In this document: one piece after another, positions 17,440-25,618 of the stretch
Numbering within the stretch: the first letter of the stretch is position 1
Layout of the letters: each line of letters starts with the position of its first letter
NCBI GenBank assembly: GCA_016717115.1
Contig: JADKGE010000001.1
Coordinates: 682,001 to 746,000, forward strand
Length of the DNA stretch: 64,000 bases
Reading direction: 5' to 3'
Source: Actinomycetota bacterium
Lineage (GTDB): Bacteria; Actinomycetota; Actinomycetes; S36-B12
Notes under the pieces: generated by a model
What the model saw: the letters and a program-made list of their open reading frames with translations, nothing else
Told to the model about the DNA's origin: nothing
Databases searched by the model: none
Program-made: the position numbers and the translations under genes

Positions 17440-18384
17440 TCAGCCGACCACCCGGAGGGCATCGGGATGGCTCGTGAAGACGACCTCCGTCGTGGCTCCC
17501 AGCCCCTCCCCGTCGATCTGCAGTTCCACCGGCCGGGACGCGGTGAGCGTGAAGCCCGCCTCGTCATGCCAGACGATCAGCCCCCCGCCGGCGGGACCCC
17601 CGACGCGGCTGGCCAGCAGGCGACTCGCGGCCCTCAAGGCGGTGGGCACCCGCATGCGCCTCATCACGAAGACGTCCAGTCCGGCATCGAAGGAGGCATC
17701 GGGGCAGGGGCTCATCGGCCACGTGCCGAAGTACGTCCATGGCGAGGTGTTCTGGACGATGGCCAGGAACACGCCCTCGAGGCGCTCGCCACCGTGCCCG
17801 TCCTTGTCAGGGGCGCGGGTGAGCGTCAGGGCCGGGTCCTTTCGGTTGGTCGACCGGAAGAACTGGTTCAGGGTCGTCGTCAGGTAGCGGGCCGGTGTGG
17901 CGGTCCGCCCCGCCCGACGGTGGGTCTCCATGGCGGCGATGATCTCCGCATCGATGCCGAGGCCGGCGTTGGCGACGAACCACCGCTGCCCCGCACGGCC
18001 TAGGCCCACGGTGCGGGTCGAGCCCGATCGCAGGCGCTCGAGGATGAGTCCGGTGGCCTCCACGGCATCGGTCGGCAGGCCGAGGGTGCGAGCGAAGACG
18101 TTGCCACTGCCACCGGGCACTGTGGCGAGCAGGGGCACGCTTTCCCCAGGCCCCCTCGACAGCATGCCGTTGACCACCTCGTTGACGACGCCGTCGCCGC
18201 CGAGGGTGATGACCAGGTCGAGTCGCTCCTCGAGGGCGAGTTCGCCCAGGAGCATGCCGTGACCCTTGTGCGTGGTGACCGTCACATCCAGGTCGACCTC
18301 GTCGGAGAGGGCATGGACGATGACGTCGATGACGCGGGGTGAGGTGGTCGTTGCGCGGGGGTTGACCACCAGGAGTCCGCGCAC
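17440..18384 (-). CDS. Diacylglycerol/sphingosine kinase-like lipid kinase
   Basis: A 314-residue DAGK-catalytic-domain protein. The nucleotide motif LGGDGVVNEVVNGML is at about 60-74, GGSGNVFARTLGLP at about 92-105, and the C-terminal beta domain ends in LQIDGEGLGATTEV. The family phosphorylates diacylglycerol or related lipids for phosphatidic acid recycling and glycolipid synthesis. GTG 18384 sits 6 nt after TAGGCT (18396-18391). A homologue lies next to whiB1 in M. tuberculosis (Rv3218). Confidence 0.9.
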   Translation of the reverse strand: MRGLLVVNPRATTTSPRVIDVIVHALSDEVDLDVTVTTHKGHGMLLGELALEERLDLVITLGGDGVVNEVVNGMLSRGPGESVPLLATVPGGSGNVFARTLGLPTDAVEATGLILERLRSGSTRTVGLGRAGQRWFVANAGLGIDAEIIAAMETHRRAGRTATPARYLTTTLNQFFRSTNRKDPALTLTRAPDKDGHGGERLEGVFLAIVQNTSPWTYFGTWPMSPCPDASFDAGLDVFVMRRMRVPTALRAASRLLASRVGGPAGGGLIVWHDEAGFTLTASRPVELQIDGEGLGATTEVVFTSHPDALRVVG

Positions 18385-18458
18385 GTTGGGAGCCTAGTGC
18401 GGTGCCCTCGGCCGGCGGCACGGGCCGGCGACCGCTCGCCCCCATTAGTGTGTGCGGC

Positions 18459-18860
18459 GTGAACGAACGGGTGCGGCCACTGATCGCCCTCGCCGCCATC
18501 GCGGCTGTCGAGGGGCTCGCGCTCGTGGTCTACGCCCTCTTCGACGTCGTGGAGGCGCTGCGCGTCGGGGCCACGGGACCTGCCGAGGTGTCCAACGGGC
18601 CCGCCATCGTGGTGCTGATCCTCATCACCGGCCTCTTCGGCGCCGCCCTCCTGTGGGTCGCGCGGGGCTGGTGGCTGGCCCGTCGCTGGGCGCGGGCGCC
18701 GTTCCTGCTCGCCCAGGTGATCGCCGTCCTGATCGGCTTCGATCTGGCCCAGGGGGCGAGCAGCCTCGAGCGGTGGGCTGGCATCGCTCTGGCCCTCACC
18801 GCCCTCGTCGGCATCTTCCTCGTCTTCACGCCTGCGGTGACCCGGGCGCTCGACGACTAG
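18459..18860 (+). CDS. Small four-helix integral membrane protein
   Basis: A 133-residue protein with four hydrophobic stretches (about 5-30, 50-72, 82-100, 108-127) and almost no polar domain. No family name is recognised; a similar small membrane protein lies near whiB1 in M. tuberculosis (Rv3217c). GTG 18459 follows TAGTGT (18446-18451) by 7 nt. Its TAG stop and the sigF TAG stop on the other strand share the palindrome CTAG, so the genes end inside each other. Confidence 0.75.
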   Translation: MNERVRPLIALAAIAAVEGLALVVYALFDVVEALRVGATGPAEVSNGPAIVVLILITGLFGAALLWVARGWWLARRWARAPFLLAQVIAVLIGFDLAQGASSLERWAGIALALTALVGIFLVFTPAVTRALDD

Positions 18861-19666
18861 TGGGTGGTCGCGTCCGTCATTCCGGCGCGCAGCTTCGTCA
18901 GGGCTCGCGCCAAGAGGCGCGAGACATGCATCTGCGAGATGCCCAGGTCCTCCGCGATCTGCGACTGGCTCTTGTTGTGGAAGAACCTCAGGAGCACGAT
19001 CCGTCGCTCGCGGTCGGGCAGGGCCGCCAGCAGGGGGCGCAGGGACTCCCGGTACTCCACCGCCTCCAAGGCCGGGTCGTCGACGCCCAGCGAGTCGCCC
19101 AGTGCGGCGGGGCGGTCGTCGTCGCCGTCGCGCGAGGAGTCGAGTGAGTCGGTGGCATAGGCATGGCGGGCCTCGATGGCGTCGAGGACGTCGTTCTCGT
19201 CCACCCCCATGGCCGCCGCGAGCTCTCGAACCGTGGGAGCCCGCCCCAGCTCGCGGGTCAGCCGGTCGGTCGCCTGGGTCATGGCCGACTGCAGTTCCTG
19301 CAGACGTCGTGGCACCTTGATGGCCCACGCGCGATCGCGGAAGTGCCGCTTGATCTCGCCGAGGATCGTCGGGGTGGCGAACGTGGAGAACTCCAGGCCT
19401 CGACCGGTGTCGAAGCGGTCCACGGCCTTGATCAGTCCGATGGTGCCCACCTGAACCAAGTCGTCGAGCGACTCGCCCCGGTCCCGGTATCGACGCGCGC
19501 AGTGCTGCACGAGGGGCAGGTGCATGGTGACCAGCTCGTCGCGCACCGCCTTGCGGCGCGGGTCGTCCGCGGGCATCGCGGCGAAGGACGCCAGCAGTTC
19601 GCGCTCTCGCACGCGCTGCGGCTCTCCCCAGCGGGTGGAGCGCCGCGCCGAGGGGGCTGCGGTCAC
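18857..19666 (-). CDS. sigF: SigB/SigF/SigG family stress sigma factor
   Basis: A 269-residue group 3 sigma factor with region 2 (LDDLVQVGTIGLIKAVDRFD at about 68-87; EFSTFATPTILGEIKRHFRD), region 3 (ELGRAPTVRELAAAMGV) and region 4 (DRERRIVLLRFFHNKSQSQI, then DLGISQMHVSRLLARAL). It controls general stress or stationary-phase genes and is restrained by the RsbW-type protein encoded just upstream, with which it shares a GTGA overlap. The partner anti-anti-sigma genes are not in the window. Confidence 0.93.
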   Translation of the reverse strand: MTAAPSARRSTRWGEPQRVRERELLASFAAMPADDPRRKAVRDELVTMHLPLVQHCARRYRDRGESLDDLVQVGTIGLIKAVDRFDTGRGLEFSTFATPTILGEIKRHFRDRAWAIKVPRRLQELQSAMTQATDRLTRELGRAPTVRELAAAMGVDENDVLDAIEARHAYATDSLDSSRDGDDDRPAALGDSLGVDDPALEAVEYRESLRPLLAALPDRERRIVLLRFFHNKSQSQIAEDLGISQMHVSRLLARALTKLRAGMTDATTH

Positions 19667-20043
19667 GCGTCCACCGGGATCTGCCGAACGACGTGGAGGG
19701 ACAGCGTCACGACGTCGGACTCGATGGCCGCGGTGACGCTATCGACGAGGGCGGTGAGCACCGTCCAGCTGAACGTGTCCGTGGCCGGAGTGGCCCCCGT
19801 GACCGTGGGTGCGGTCACGGTGATGTCCAGCTCCGCGTCGACGATCGTGAAGACGCATGTGATCTGGGCGGTCTTGGGCGCATCGACGATGAGTTGTGCG
19901 ACGGCCTCGTCGACCGCGAGCCGCACGTCCTCCAGCTGGTCGAGGGGAAGGTCGGCTCGAGCGGACATGGCCGCGGCCACCGTGCGTGCCAGTCCCACAT
20001 TCCGGGTGTCGGCCCGGAACGAGAGGGTCACTGAGTCGGCCAT
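19663..20043 (-). CDS. rsbW: RsbW-like anti-sigma factor (UsfX type)
   Basis: A 126-residue GHKL-fold protein related to RsbW/UsfX. The expected N-box region reads RLAVDEAVAQLIVDAP (about 41-56) and lacks the usual Asn. The C-terminal ATP-lid motifs are weak, as in mycobacterial UsfX. The anti-sigma role is inferred from fold and from its position upstream of sigF with overlapping codons. Its 5' end overlaps the stop end of the acetyltransferase gene by 16 bp, so the three genes form one transcription unit. Confidence 0.85.
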   Translation of the reverse strand: MADSVTLSFRADTRNVGLARTVAAAMSARADLPLDQLEDVRLAVDEAVAQLIVDAPKTAQITCVFTIVDAELDITVTAPTVTGATPATDTFSWTVLTALVDSVTAAIESDVVTLSLHVVRQIPVDA

Positions 20044-20540
20044 GGTCCTCCTTCGTTCGCAAGTTGGTGCAGATCCTCGCCCGTCACCCGGTGGACCGTC
20101 CAGTCATCCATCGGAAGGGCGCCGAGGTTCCGGTAGAAGCCGAGGGCAGGCTCGTTCCAGTCGAGGACCCACCACTCGAGCCTGCCGTATCCGTGCTCGA
20201 CGCACTCCTGGGCGAGCGTCGCCAGGAGTGCCTTGCCGTAGCCGCTGCCGCGCAGGGCGGGACGGACGTAAAGGTCCTCGAGGTAGAGGCCGTGCCTGCC
20301 GAGCCACGTCGAGAAGTTCAGGAACCAGATCGCGAACCCGCCGAGGTTCCCTTCGCCGGACTCGTGCTCGATGACGTGGGCGAAGACCTTGGGATCGGGG
20401 CCGAAGAGGGCGTCGTGGAACTGCTCCTCCGTGGCCACGACCTCGTGAGCGGCCCGCTCGTACTCGGCGAGGTCGCGCACCATGGTGACGATCTCGGGGA
20501 CGTCGGCGGGCGTCGCCCGGCGGATCCGGCCGTCGGTCAT
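20028..20540 (-). CDS. SSAT-like diamine/thialysine N-acetyltransferase
   Basis: A 170-residue GNAT enzyme with the pattern of the spermidine/thialysine acetyltransferase branch: YLEDLYVRPALRGSGYGKAL at about 96-115, then VLDWNEPALGFYRNLGA at about 134-150. It probably acetylates a small amine; the exact acceptor is not readable. ATG 20540 lies 6 nt after TAGGGT (20552-20547), giving a leaderless mRNA that continues into rsbW and sigF. Confidence 0.88.
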   Translation of the reverse strand: MTDGRIRRATPADVPEIVTMVRDLAEYERAAHEVVATEEQFHDALFGPDPKVFAHVIEHESGEGNLGGFAIWFLNFSTWLGRHGLYLEDLYVRPALRGSGYGKALLATLAQECVEHGYGRLEWWVLDWNEPALGFYRNLGALPMDDWTVHRVTGEDLHQLANEGGPWPTQ

Positions 20541-20754
20541 CCCCGCACCCTAGTGGCCGGCCGTACGCCGAGGCGTCGTCACTCGTAGTGCGATCCGCCC
20601 GGGTTGGCTCGACCCCGAGTGACGGCGCATCGGGAGGTTAGGCCCGTTTGGTCTCGAAGTGGGGCCGCCCCTCCGAGAGCCAAGGGCGATAACCTGCTCG
20701 GCGCGTCCAGCCTCACCGGACACGTGGTGATTGGCCTGGTGCGTCACTCCCTGA

Positions 20755-20802
20755 GGTCCCGGCAGAACCGGGCCGGGACCGGCGTACCCTCGAATCGAGG
20801 GT
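20755..20802. promoter_or_regulatory. Hairpin plus 17-bp palindrome before a membrane gene
   Basis: Arms GGTCCCGGC (20755-20763) and GCCGGGACC (20772-20780) form a hairpin. It is followed by ACCCTCGAATCGAGGGT (20786-20802), a perfect palindrome around one A. The second lies 21 bp before GTG 20824 and is a candidate operator. The remaining 200 bp of this gap (20541-20754) show no gene. Confidence 0.4.
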
Positions 20803-20823
20803 GGCATAGAGAGAGCGATCGAC

Positions 20824-21489
20824 GTGCCGGGACAGGGTTTTCGCCCATTCGCACAGGCAGAGTCCGTGCTGGTCGTTCTTTGGCTGGTCGTGGCCACGTC
20901 GGGCGTCATGTTCGTGGTGTCGGGCCTGTGGATCGTCCACATCTTCACCAAGTACGTCGACAGCGACTACGCCGCTTCGGAAGCGGTCATCGGCACTCCG
21001 AAGCTCATTGCGACCGTCTCGTTGATCGTCTTGATCTTCGCGATCGTGGGACTGGCTGTCACCTATGGGGGTGCGCGACGGCGCCTTGATGTTGGTTCGT
21101 CGCGTGGCCTCGTGCGCGACAGCCCGGTGAAGGGGCGGTCGTCGGGGATTCGCCGCACGTCAGACATGCCAAAGGCCCGGGGCGCGGCGGACGTGGGTGA
21201 CCGCTCGCTGGCCAGGGCCATGTCGAGGCTGCTGACATTGGCGGGGTACGCCGCGGTCGTCTGGGCCTTCGCCCTCTCGGTGGGAACAACGACCAGCGAC
21301 CGCGACTGGGCGCTCACTACTGGATGGTTGATGGTTCCCGTCGGGCTCCTGGCATCGGGCTTGCTCATGGCTCATCGATCCAGATCCCGAGTCTGGACAT
21401 GGGTTGCTGCCGTACCGATTGTCCTGCTCCCCACGATCGTCCTACTGAATCTGGGCGCATATGTCGTCTGTGGAGGCGTGTGCCACTGA
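20824..21489 (+). CDS. Hypothetical membrane protein
   Basis: A 221-residue protein with hydrophobic spans at about 17-38, 58-78, 137-154, 162-178 and 187-208, and a basic cytoplasmic-type linker at about 82-125 (GGARRRLDVG onward). No family is recognised. The GTG start has only a weak purine stretch upstream, preceded by the palindromes at 20755-20802. The following 200 bp (21490-21690) hold no convincing gene. Confidence 0.6.
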   Translation: MPGQGFRPFAQAESVLVVLWLVVATSGVMFVVSGLWIVHIFTKYVDSDYAASEAVIGTPKLIATVSLIVLIFAIVGLAVTYGGARRRLDVGSSRGLVRDSPVKGRSSGIRRTSDMPKARGAADVGDRSLARAMSRLLTLAGYAAVVWAFALSVGTTTSDRDWALTTGWLMVPVGLLASGLLMAHRSRSRVWTWVAAVPIVLLPTIVLLNLGAYVVCGGVCH

Positions 21490-21696
21490 GATGCCCAAGC
21501 GTGTGGCGGCCGGTTCACCGGGTTCGTCGTTCTGCTCGCCGTCGTGGACGCAGTCGCCGACGCTGTGGCGGTTGGGGTGATCGCTGCATTGGCGACGACC
21601 TGGCGAACCCCACGGGCTGCTGGGCTGGTGCGGGAAATCGCGAAGTGCGATGGGCGGGTTCTGTCGCTGCCGAGGCGGGCGATTTAGGCTGTGGTC

Positions 21697-22443
21697 GTGT
21701 ATGCGTGGCAGTGGGGCTGGCCAGCGCGAGTGCTGGCATCCGCGGCGTGCGTGCTCGCTCTGGCTGCATGCGTCTGGGCGCCGAGTGCGCAGGCGCGTCC
21801 CGAGCCGCCTGACCCCAGCAGAGCCGGGCTGGGCTGGACTCCCTTCTTTCGCGACGGCCCCTTGAAGGACAGCGGCTGGGCCGCCTGCGACGACCCCATC
21901 GGAGTCAGCATCGACGACACATCCAAGTTCACTCCCAAGGTGGCCAGCAAGATCGCCCAGGCACTGACCACGGCGGCGCGACTGTGGTCGAGCGACTCAC
22001 CTCTGACGTTCGCATTCACCGGCCTAGTGCCCATGGAGCACGACTCCAAGAGCGGCGTCACGTCCCCGGTCGACGGCGTAGAACGAAAGAGACATCTGTA
22101 CCTCGCCTTCGTCACCGACAAGGAATCAGAGGCGCTGACCGATCGGATCGTGGGCCTGGGCTTGCCGACCAGCGTCGATCCCACCAACAAGGCCATCCTG
22201 CTCGGCGAGGTGACCTTCGAGCGTGACTACGTGGAGGAGTCAACCCTGAACGAAGTGACCGCGCTGCTCGCCCATGAGATGGGCCACGCCCTCGGACTGG
22301 GCCACAGCACCGACAAGGGTGACGTCATGTATCCCATCGTGCGCGCTGCCACGAAACTGGGGCCGGGCGACATCGCAGGCCTTCAGTCTCTGCTGAGGCC
22401 ATGCGTGGACACCAACGCCTCACGCGACTATCCGCTCCCGTAG
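21697..22443 (+). CDS. Exported matrixin-like zinc metalloprotease
   Basis: A 248-residue secreted protein. A hydrophobic N-terminal signal (about 8-32) ends either at a lipobox-like LAAC (about 22-25) or at AQA before RPEPPD. The catalytic motif HEMGHALGLGH (about 190-200) and the following DVMYP give the HExxHxxGxxH zinc site and Met-turn of matrixins. It probably cleaves extracellular protein. GTG 21697 lies exactly 6 nt after TAGGCT (21685-21690); another GTG at 21691 is less suited. The C-terminus overlaps a small gene on the other strand. Confidence 0.85.
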   Translation: MYAWQWGWPARVLASAACVLALAACVWAPSAQARPEPPDPSRAGLGWTPFFRDGPLKDSGWAACDDPIGVSIDDTSKFTPKVASKIAQALTTAARLWSSDSPLTFAFTGLVPMEHDSKSGVTSPVDGVERKRHLYLAFVTDKESEALTDRIVGLGLPTSVDPTNKAILLGEVTFERDYVEESTLNEVTALLAHEMGHALGLGHSTDKGDVMYPIVRAATKLGPGDIAGLQSLLRPCVDTNASRDYPLP

Positions 22444-22668
22444 CGCAACGCGGAGCAGTGCCACCGCTTTCTGGGGGCGCCCGCCACGAGCGTCACAGAG
22501 TGTTGAGCGGAACGAGCTCTCGCGCGTCAACATGTACACCACGACGACGAATGCGACGAGGAATACCCACCTGCCTACCATCCATCCCCACCGCTTCTTG
22601 GCTGCCGGCACGACACTCGCGAAGGCGATGATCGCAAGTGGGAGCGTCTGAACCCACACGAGAGTCAC
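22420..22668 (-). CDS. Possible small membrane protein
   Basis: An 82-residue frame with two hydrophobic segments (TLPLAIIAFASVVPA and WVFLVAFVVVVYML) separated by a KKRWGW loop, then a basic tail. No homologue is recognised, and the 3' end overlaps the metalloprotease gene by 24 bp. The paired membrane spans argue for coding, but the lack of any start signal keeps this doubtful. Confidence 0.35.
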   Translation of the reverse strand: MTLVWVQTLPLAIIAFASVVPAAKKRWGWMVGRWVFLVAFVVVVYMLTRESSFRSTLCDARGGRPQKAVALLRVALRERIVA

Positions 22669-22735
22669 CCGGCCGGTGGTGCCGTCCCTCCACGGTCTTC
22701 CGGATGAGTCACTGGTGCCTCCCCGGCCGTGACAC

Positions 22736-23030
22736 ATGTCTAAGAAGCGGTCTCCCGGGAAGCCGCATCGGAGGTCACGTCGGCCACGCACGGTGCCCCT
22801 GAGCGACCAGGTCGTCTCGGCGCTGTCCGAGCATCTGGCCGAGTACGGGATGCGGCACTACACCGCGTCGACCCTGCTGTCCCGTCGAGCATCCCTGCTG
22901 CAGGTGTCGGCCGTGCTCGGGCACGCATCCTCGACGGTGACGCCGCGAGCCCACGTCCACTTCATGCCCGGTGACGAGGAGCGCACGCGCGAGCAGATGA
23001 GCGAGGCGTTCGGGGACTCAGGGGGCATGA
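22736..23030 (+). pseudogene. Remnant of a tyrosine recombinase (phage-type integrase) C-terminus
   Basis: The frame shows TVPLSDQVVSALSEHLAEYG, then jumps to MRHYTASTLLSRRASLLQVS, then VLGHASSTVT and HFMPGDEERTREQM. These are the C-terminal hallmarks of actinophage-type integrases. The stretch normally found between the first two blocks is missing, and the catalytic tyrosine position before HFMP reads His, so this is a dead fragment. It is the only mobile-element trace in the window and marks the left edge of the indel-rich segment. Confidence 0.65.
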
Positions 23031-23145
23031 CGCAGCCCCCGCCGGACAGTCGACGGGGGCTGCGCGTGGAGCAGGTGGGGGCTGATTGGGGAACGCTGAC
23101 CCGGTCGGCCAGCATCTCCCCTGCTCAGGCGGGGTATGACGTGCT

Positions 23146-23558
23146 CTACGCCTGCTTGGTCTCCCAGAAGATGACCGCGATCTCGTCGATCTTGCCGAGC
23201 AGCTGGTCGGCGACCGCCACGTCGACGGTGCCCTTGGTGCCTACGCAGGCGCCGCGAGCTTCGTGGCCTCGTTGAACAGGTCGTTGAGGTTCGGGTACTT
23301 CTCGAAGTGGGGGCCTTGAAGTAGTCTGGTCCACAGCACCCACAGGTCCTTGACCATGTGCGAGCGCTCCTCCTTGATGGCGATCGCGCGGGCCTTGAAC
23401 TCCGGGTCGTCGGACGCGTGGTACTTCGTCATGCACGCCTTGACCGACTCGGCCTCGGAGGCGGGCCTGCGCCGGGTCGGAACGCCGCACGGCAGGTCGC
23501 AATGGGCGTAGGCCGCGGTGCGGGGGGCGAGCAACTTGGTGACGAGAGTGGTCAGCAT
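23146..23558 (-). CDS. sodN: Nickel superoxide dismutase, frameshifted by indels
   Basis: The start ATG 23558 has an AAGGAGA site. An 18-residue propeptide ends before HCDLPCG, the complete nickel hook. Then come EAESVKACMTKYHASDDPEF, HFEKYPNLNDLFNEATK and, in another frame, DEIAVIFWETKQA, the normal C-terminus. Between the hook and EAESVK the frame reads PTRRRPAS. Moving one base in and one base out restores DPAQAR as in other NiSODs, so paired single-base errors are likely. A further shift lies near 23.23 kb. The enzyme dismutates superoxide; the N-terminus must be cut by SodX, encoded divergently. Confidence 0.85.
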
Positions 23559-23651
23559 GGGGTCTCCTTGAAGGGATCCGTGGCGGGGGTCGGTGGTGCG
23601 ACCACGATAGCGCCGACGTTCGCGACGGTCGGCAGCAGCAGGGATGGCGTC

Positions 23652-23965
23652 GTGACGCCTTACGCCCGCGTGCTCGTGACCGGCCCGTCGATGGCGCCCG
23701 CCCCTGCGCAACGGCGACTGGTGCTGGTCGTCCGACAACACGGCTGCTCGGCGACGTGGCGTGATGGTGCACCCCACCGGCCGGACCTGCGGATCATCAA
23801 GCGCCTGGCGCCTGGAGCCTGACTGGCTGGTGGGTGCTGGGTGACCACGCCGACGCGAGCGACGACAGCCGGCAGTTCGGCCCGGTGCCCGATGAGTGCA
23901 TGATCGGCCGCGTCACCGTGCGCTGGCAAGCCGCTCCGGAGGTCGTGATGCCCTTGCCCAGCTGA
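23652..23965 (+). CDS. sodX: Nickel-type SOD maturation protease, S26 family, frameshifted
   Basis: Read across frames, the product shows VLVTGPSMAP (catalytic Ser), then LVVRQHG, RIIKRL (catalytic Lys), LGDHADASDDSRQFGPVP and GRVTVRWQ. These are the box order of signal peptidase-like enzymes of about 100-130 residues that process pro-SodN. GTG 23652 is 94 bp from the divergent sodN ATG. At least three indels interrupt it; each restores a recognisable motif when corrected. Pairing with sodN supports the assignment strongly. Confidence 0.75.
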
Positions 23966-24392
23966 ATGTCGCCGTCATGGCGAGCCGCTCGACTCGCCGA
24001 GGATGGCGTCGTTCGTCGCGCAGCTCGAGGAGCTGAACGCGGCCGCCGAGATGGCGGATGGTTTCGTATGGCGTCTCCAGGACGACGACGGGCCCGGGGC
24101 ACACCAGTTACCGGCTGCTCGGCGACGAAGTCGCTGATCGTGAACCTGTCCGTCTGGCGGGACCTCGAGGCCCTGCGCGCCTACGTCATCGGCAATGCGG
24201 GCCATCGGTCAACGCTTTCGGGACCGCCGTACCTGGTTCGTCCCGGCGACCGAGCCCATGACGGCCTGCTGGTACGTCGACGAGGGGCACATCCCGACGC
24301 TCGAGGAGGCCGAGGGCGACTGCTCACCCTGCGGGCCGACGGACCGTCGGCGGACCTGTTCGCGTTCTCCACCGCTGGCGGAACGGGACTAG
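23948..24392 (+). CDS. DUF3291 family protein, frameshifted
   Basis: Pieces in successive frames give LAQLNVAVM, EELNAAAEMADGFVWRLQDD, SLIVNLSVWRDLEALRAYV, then TWFVPATEPMTACWYVDEGH and FAFS. This is the DUF3291 (ABM-like) pattern of about 150 residues. Function is unknown; relatives resemble heme-degrading or monooxygenase-like small proteins. Start and exact ends are uncertain because the frame changes at least three times. It overlaps the end of sodX and ends 9 bp before the next gene. Confidence 0.6.
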
Positions 24393-24401
24393 GGTCACCC
24401 C

Positions 24402-25370
24402 ATGTTCGCCGTCTATGCCGCTGGCATCAATCCCGCCGACCCCTGTCCGGCCTCGTCGTCGGGGAACTGACCGAGGGCGGCATGCCCGAGGTAGGTGACC
24501 GTCCACGTGCGGGCGGCGAGCCTCACCGACACGACGTGTTCTCGCTGACCGGGCAGGCGCTTGCCGCCGACCGGCTGCCGATGATCCTGGGCCGACGCGT
24601 CCGAAGTCACCGAGACGGGCGCGAGGTCATCGTCCACGCCGTCGTGGGCGACGTCAACGCCGGGCGTGGTGACGAGACGCTCGACGCGCGACGCGGCCTC
24701 TTCAGCGAGGTGGACCCGGCACGTTCGCCGAGCGGGGTGCGCGTCCCTGCCGGCAATCTCGTTGACAAACCGGCCGAGCTGTCCTTCGAGGAAGATGCTT
24801 CGCCTCCCGACCGCCTGGCTCACGGCCTACCGCATGATCGCCGTGAAGTCCGAGACGGAGCCCGGCGACACGATCTTGGTCCAGGGTGCCGGGGGAGGGG
24901 TCTCCACCGCCCTCATCGTGCTGGGCACCGTGCTGGGCCGACGGGTCCAGGTGACGTCGCCCGGGACGCGCGCGAAGCGGGACCTGGCCCTGTCGCTCGG
25001 TGCGGATCAGGCGTTCGAGCCAGGGCTCGGCTGCCTGAGCGGGTGGCGGCCGTGATGGGAGACGGTCGGGGAGGCTACGTGGGGGCACTCGTTGAAGGCC
25101 CTTCGCCCGGGCAGGGGCGAGTCGTGATCTCCGGCGCGACGTCGGGAGCCAATCCGCCGGCGGATCTCAACCGGGTGTTCTTCCTTCAGCTCAGCATCGT
25201 CGGCTCCACCACATGGGCGGTGCAGGAACTGCGCGACCCTCGACCCTGCTCGTGCGAACCGGCGTGCGACCCGTGATCGATCGGGTGCTGCCGATGGACC
25301 GGGCCGGGAGGGCTCCGGAGGCCATGATCGTGGGCGACATGCACGGCAAGATCGTCTCACCGCTGATTGC
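24402..25370 (+). CDS. Zinc-type alcohol dehydrogenase / quinone oxidoreductase (MDR), frameshifted
   Basis: The N-terminus MFAVYAAGINPADPLSGLVV is followed across frames by HDVFSLTGQALAADRLPMIL, VRVPAGNLVDKPAELSFEEA, LPTAWLTAYRM and the cofactor loop ILVQGAGGGVSTALIVLGTV. RVVISGATSGANPPADLNRV and EAMIVGDMHGKIV complete it. This is a complete medium-chain dehydrogenase of about 320 residues binding NAD(P)H; the substrate is unknown. ATG 24402 lies 6 nt after TAGGGT (24390-24395). At least four indels break the frame, so the sequence as given encodes no full protein. Confidence 0.7.
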
Positions 25371-25447
25371 CCCTCCGTCGACTGCAGCGCCCAGCGTCAT
25401 TGACGGGCCGCTGACCGACGCGGGACGCTGCAGTCGGCGGTCAGTCG

Positions 25448-25615
25448 TCAGTCGTCGAGCCGCGCCAGCCACGTGGCCAGTCCGCTCGATCGGCGTCTCG
25501 AACTCCGGGTTGAGGTCGACGAACTCCCGAAGTCGCTCGGCGAGCCAACCGACGGTGACCTCTCCTCGCCCCTGCGCCGCTCGAGCTCCTCGATGCCACG
25601 GTCGGTGAAGTACAT
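25448..25615 (-). CDS. DUF6104 small protein, frameshifted
   Basis: It begins MYFTDRGIEELERRRGEE, switches frame to VTVGWLAERLREFVDLNPEF and ETPIER, and ends ATWLARLDD. Together these make the roughly 56-residue actinobacterial DUF6104 protein, whose function is unknown. It starts 4 bp after the kgd stop on the same strand, so it is probably co-transcribed with kgd. Confidence 0.65.
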   Translation of the reverse strand: MYFTDRGIEELERRRGEERSPSVGSPSDFGSSSTSTRSSRRRSSGLATWLARLDD

Positions 25616-25618
25616 GGC

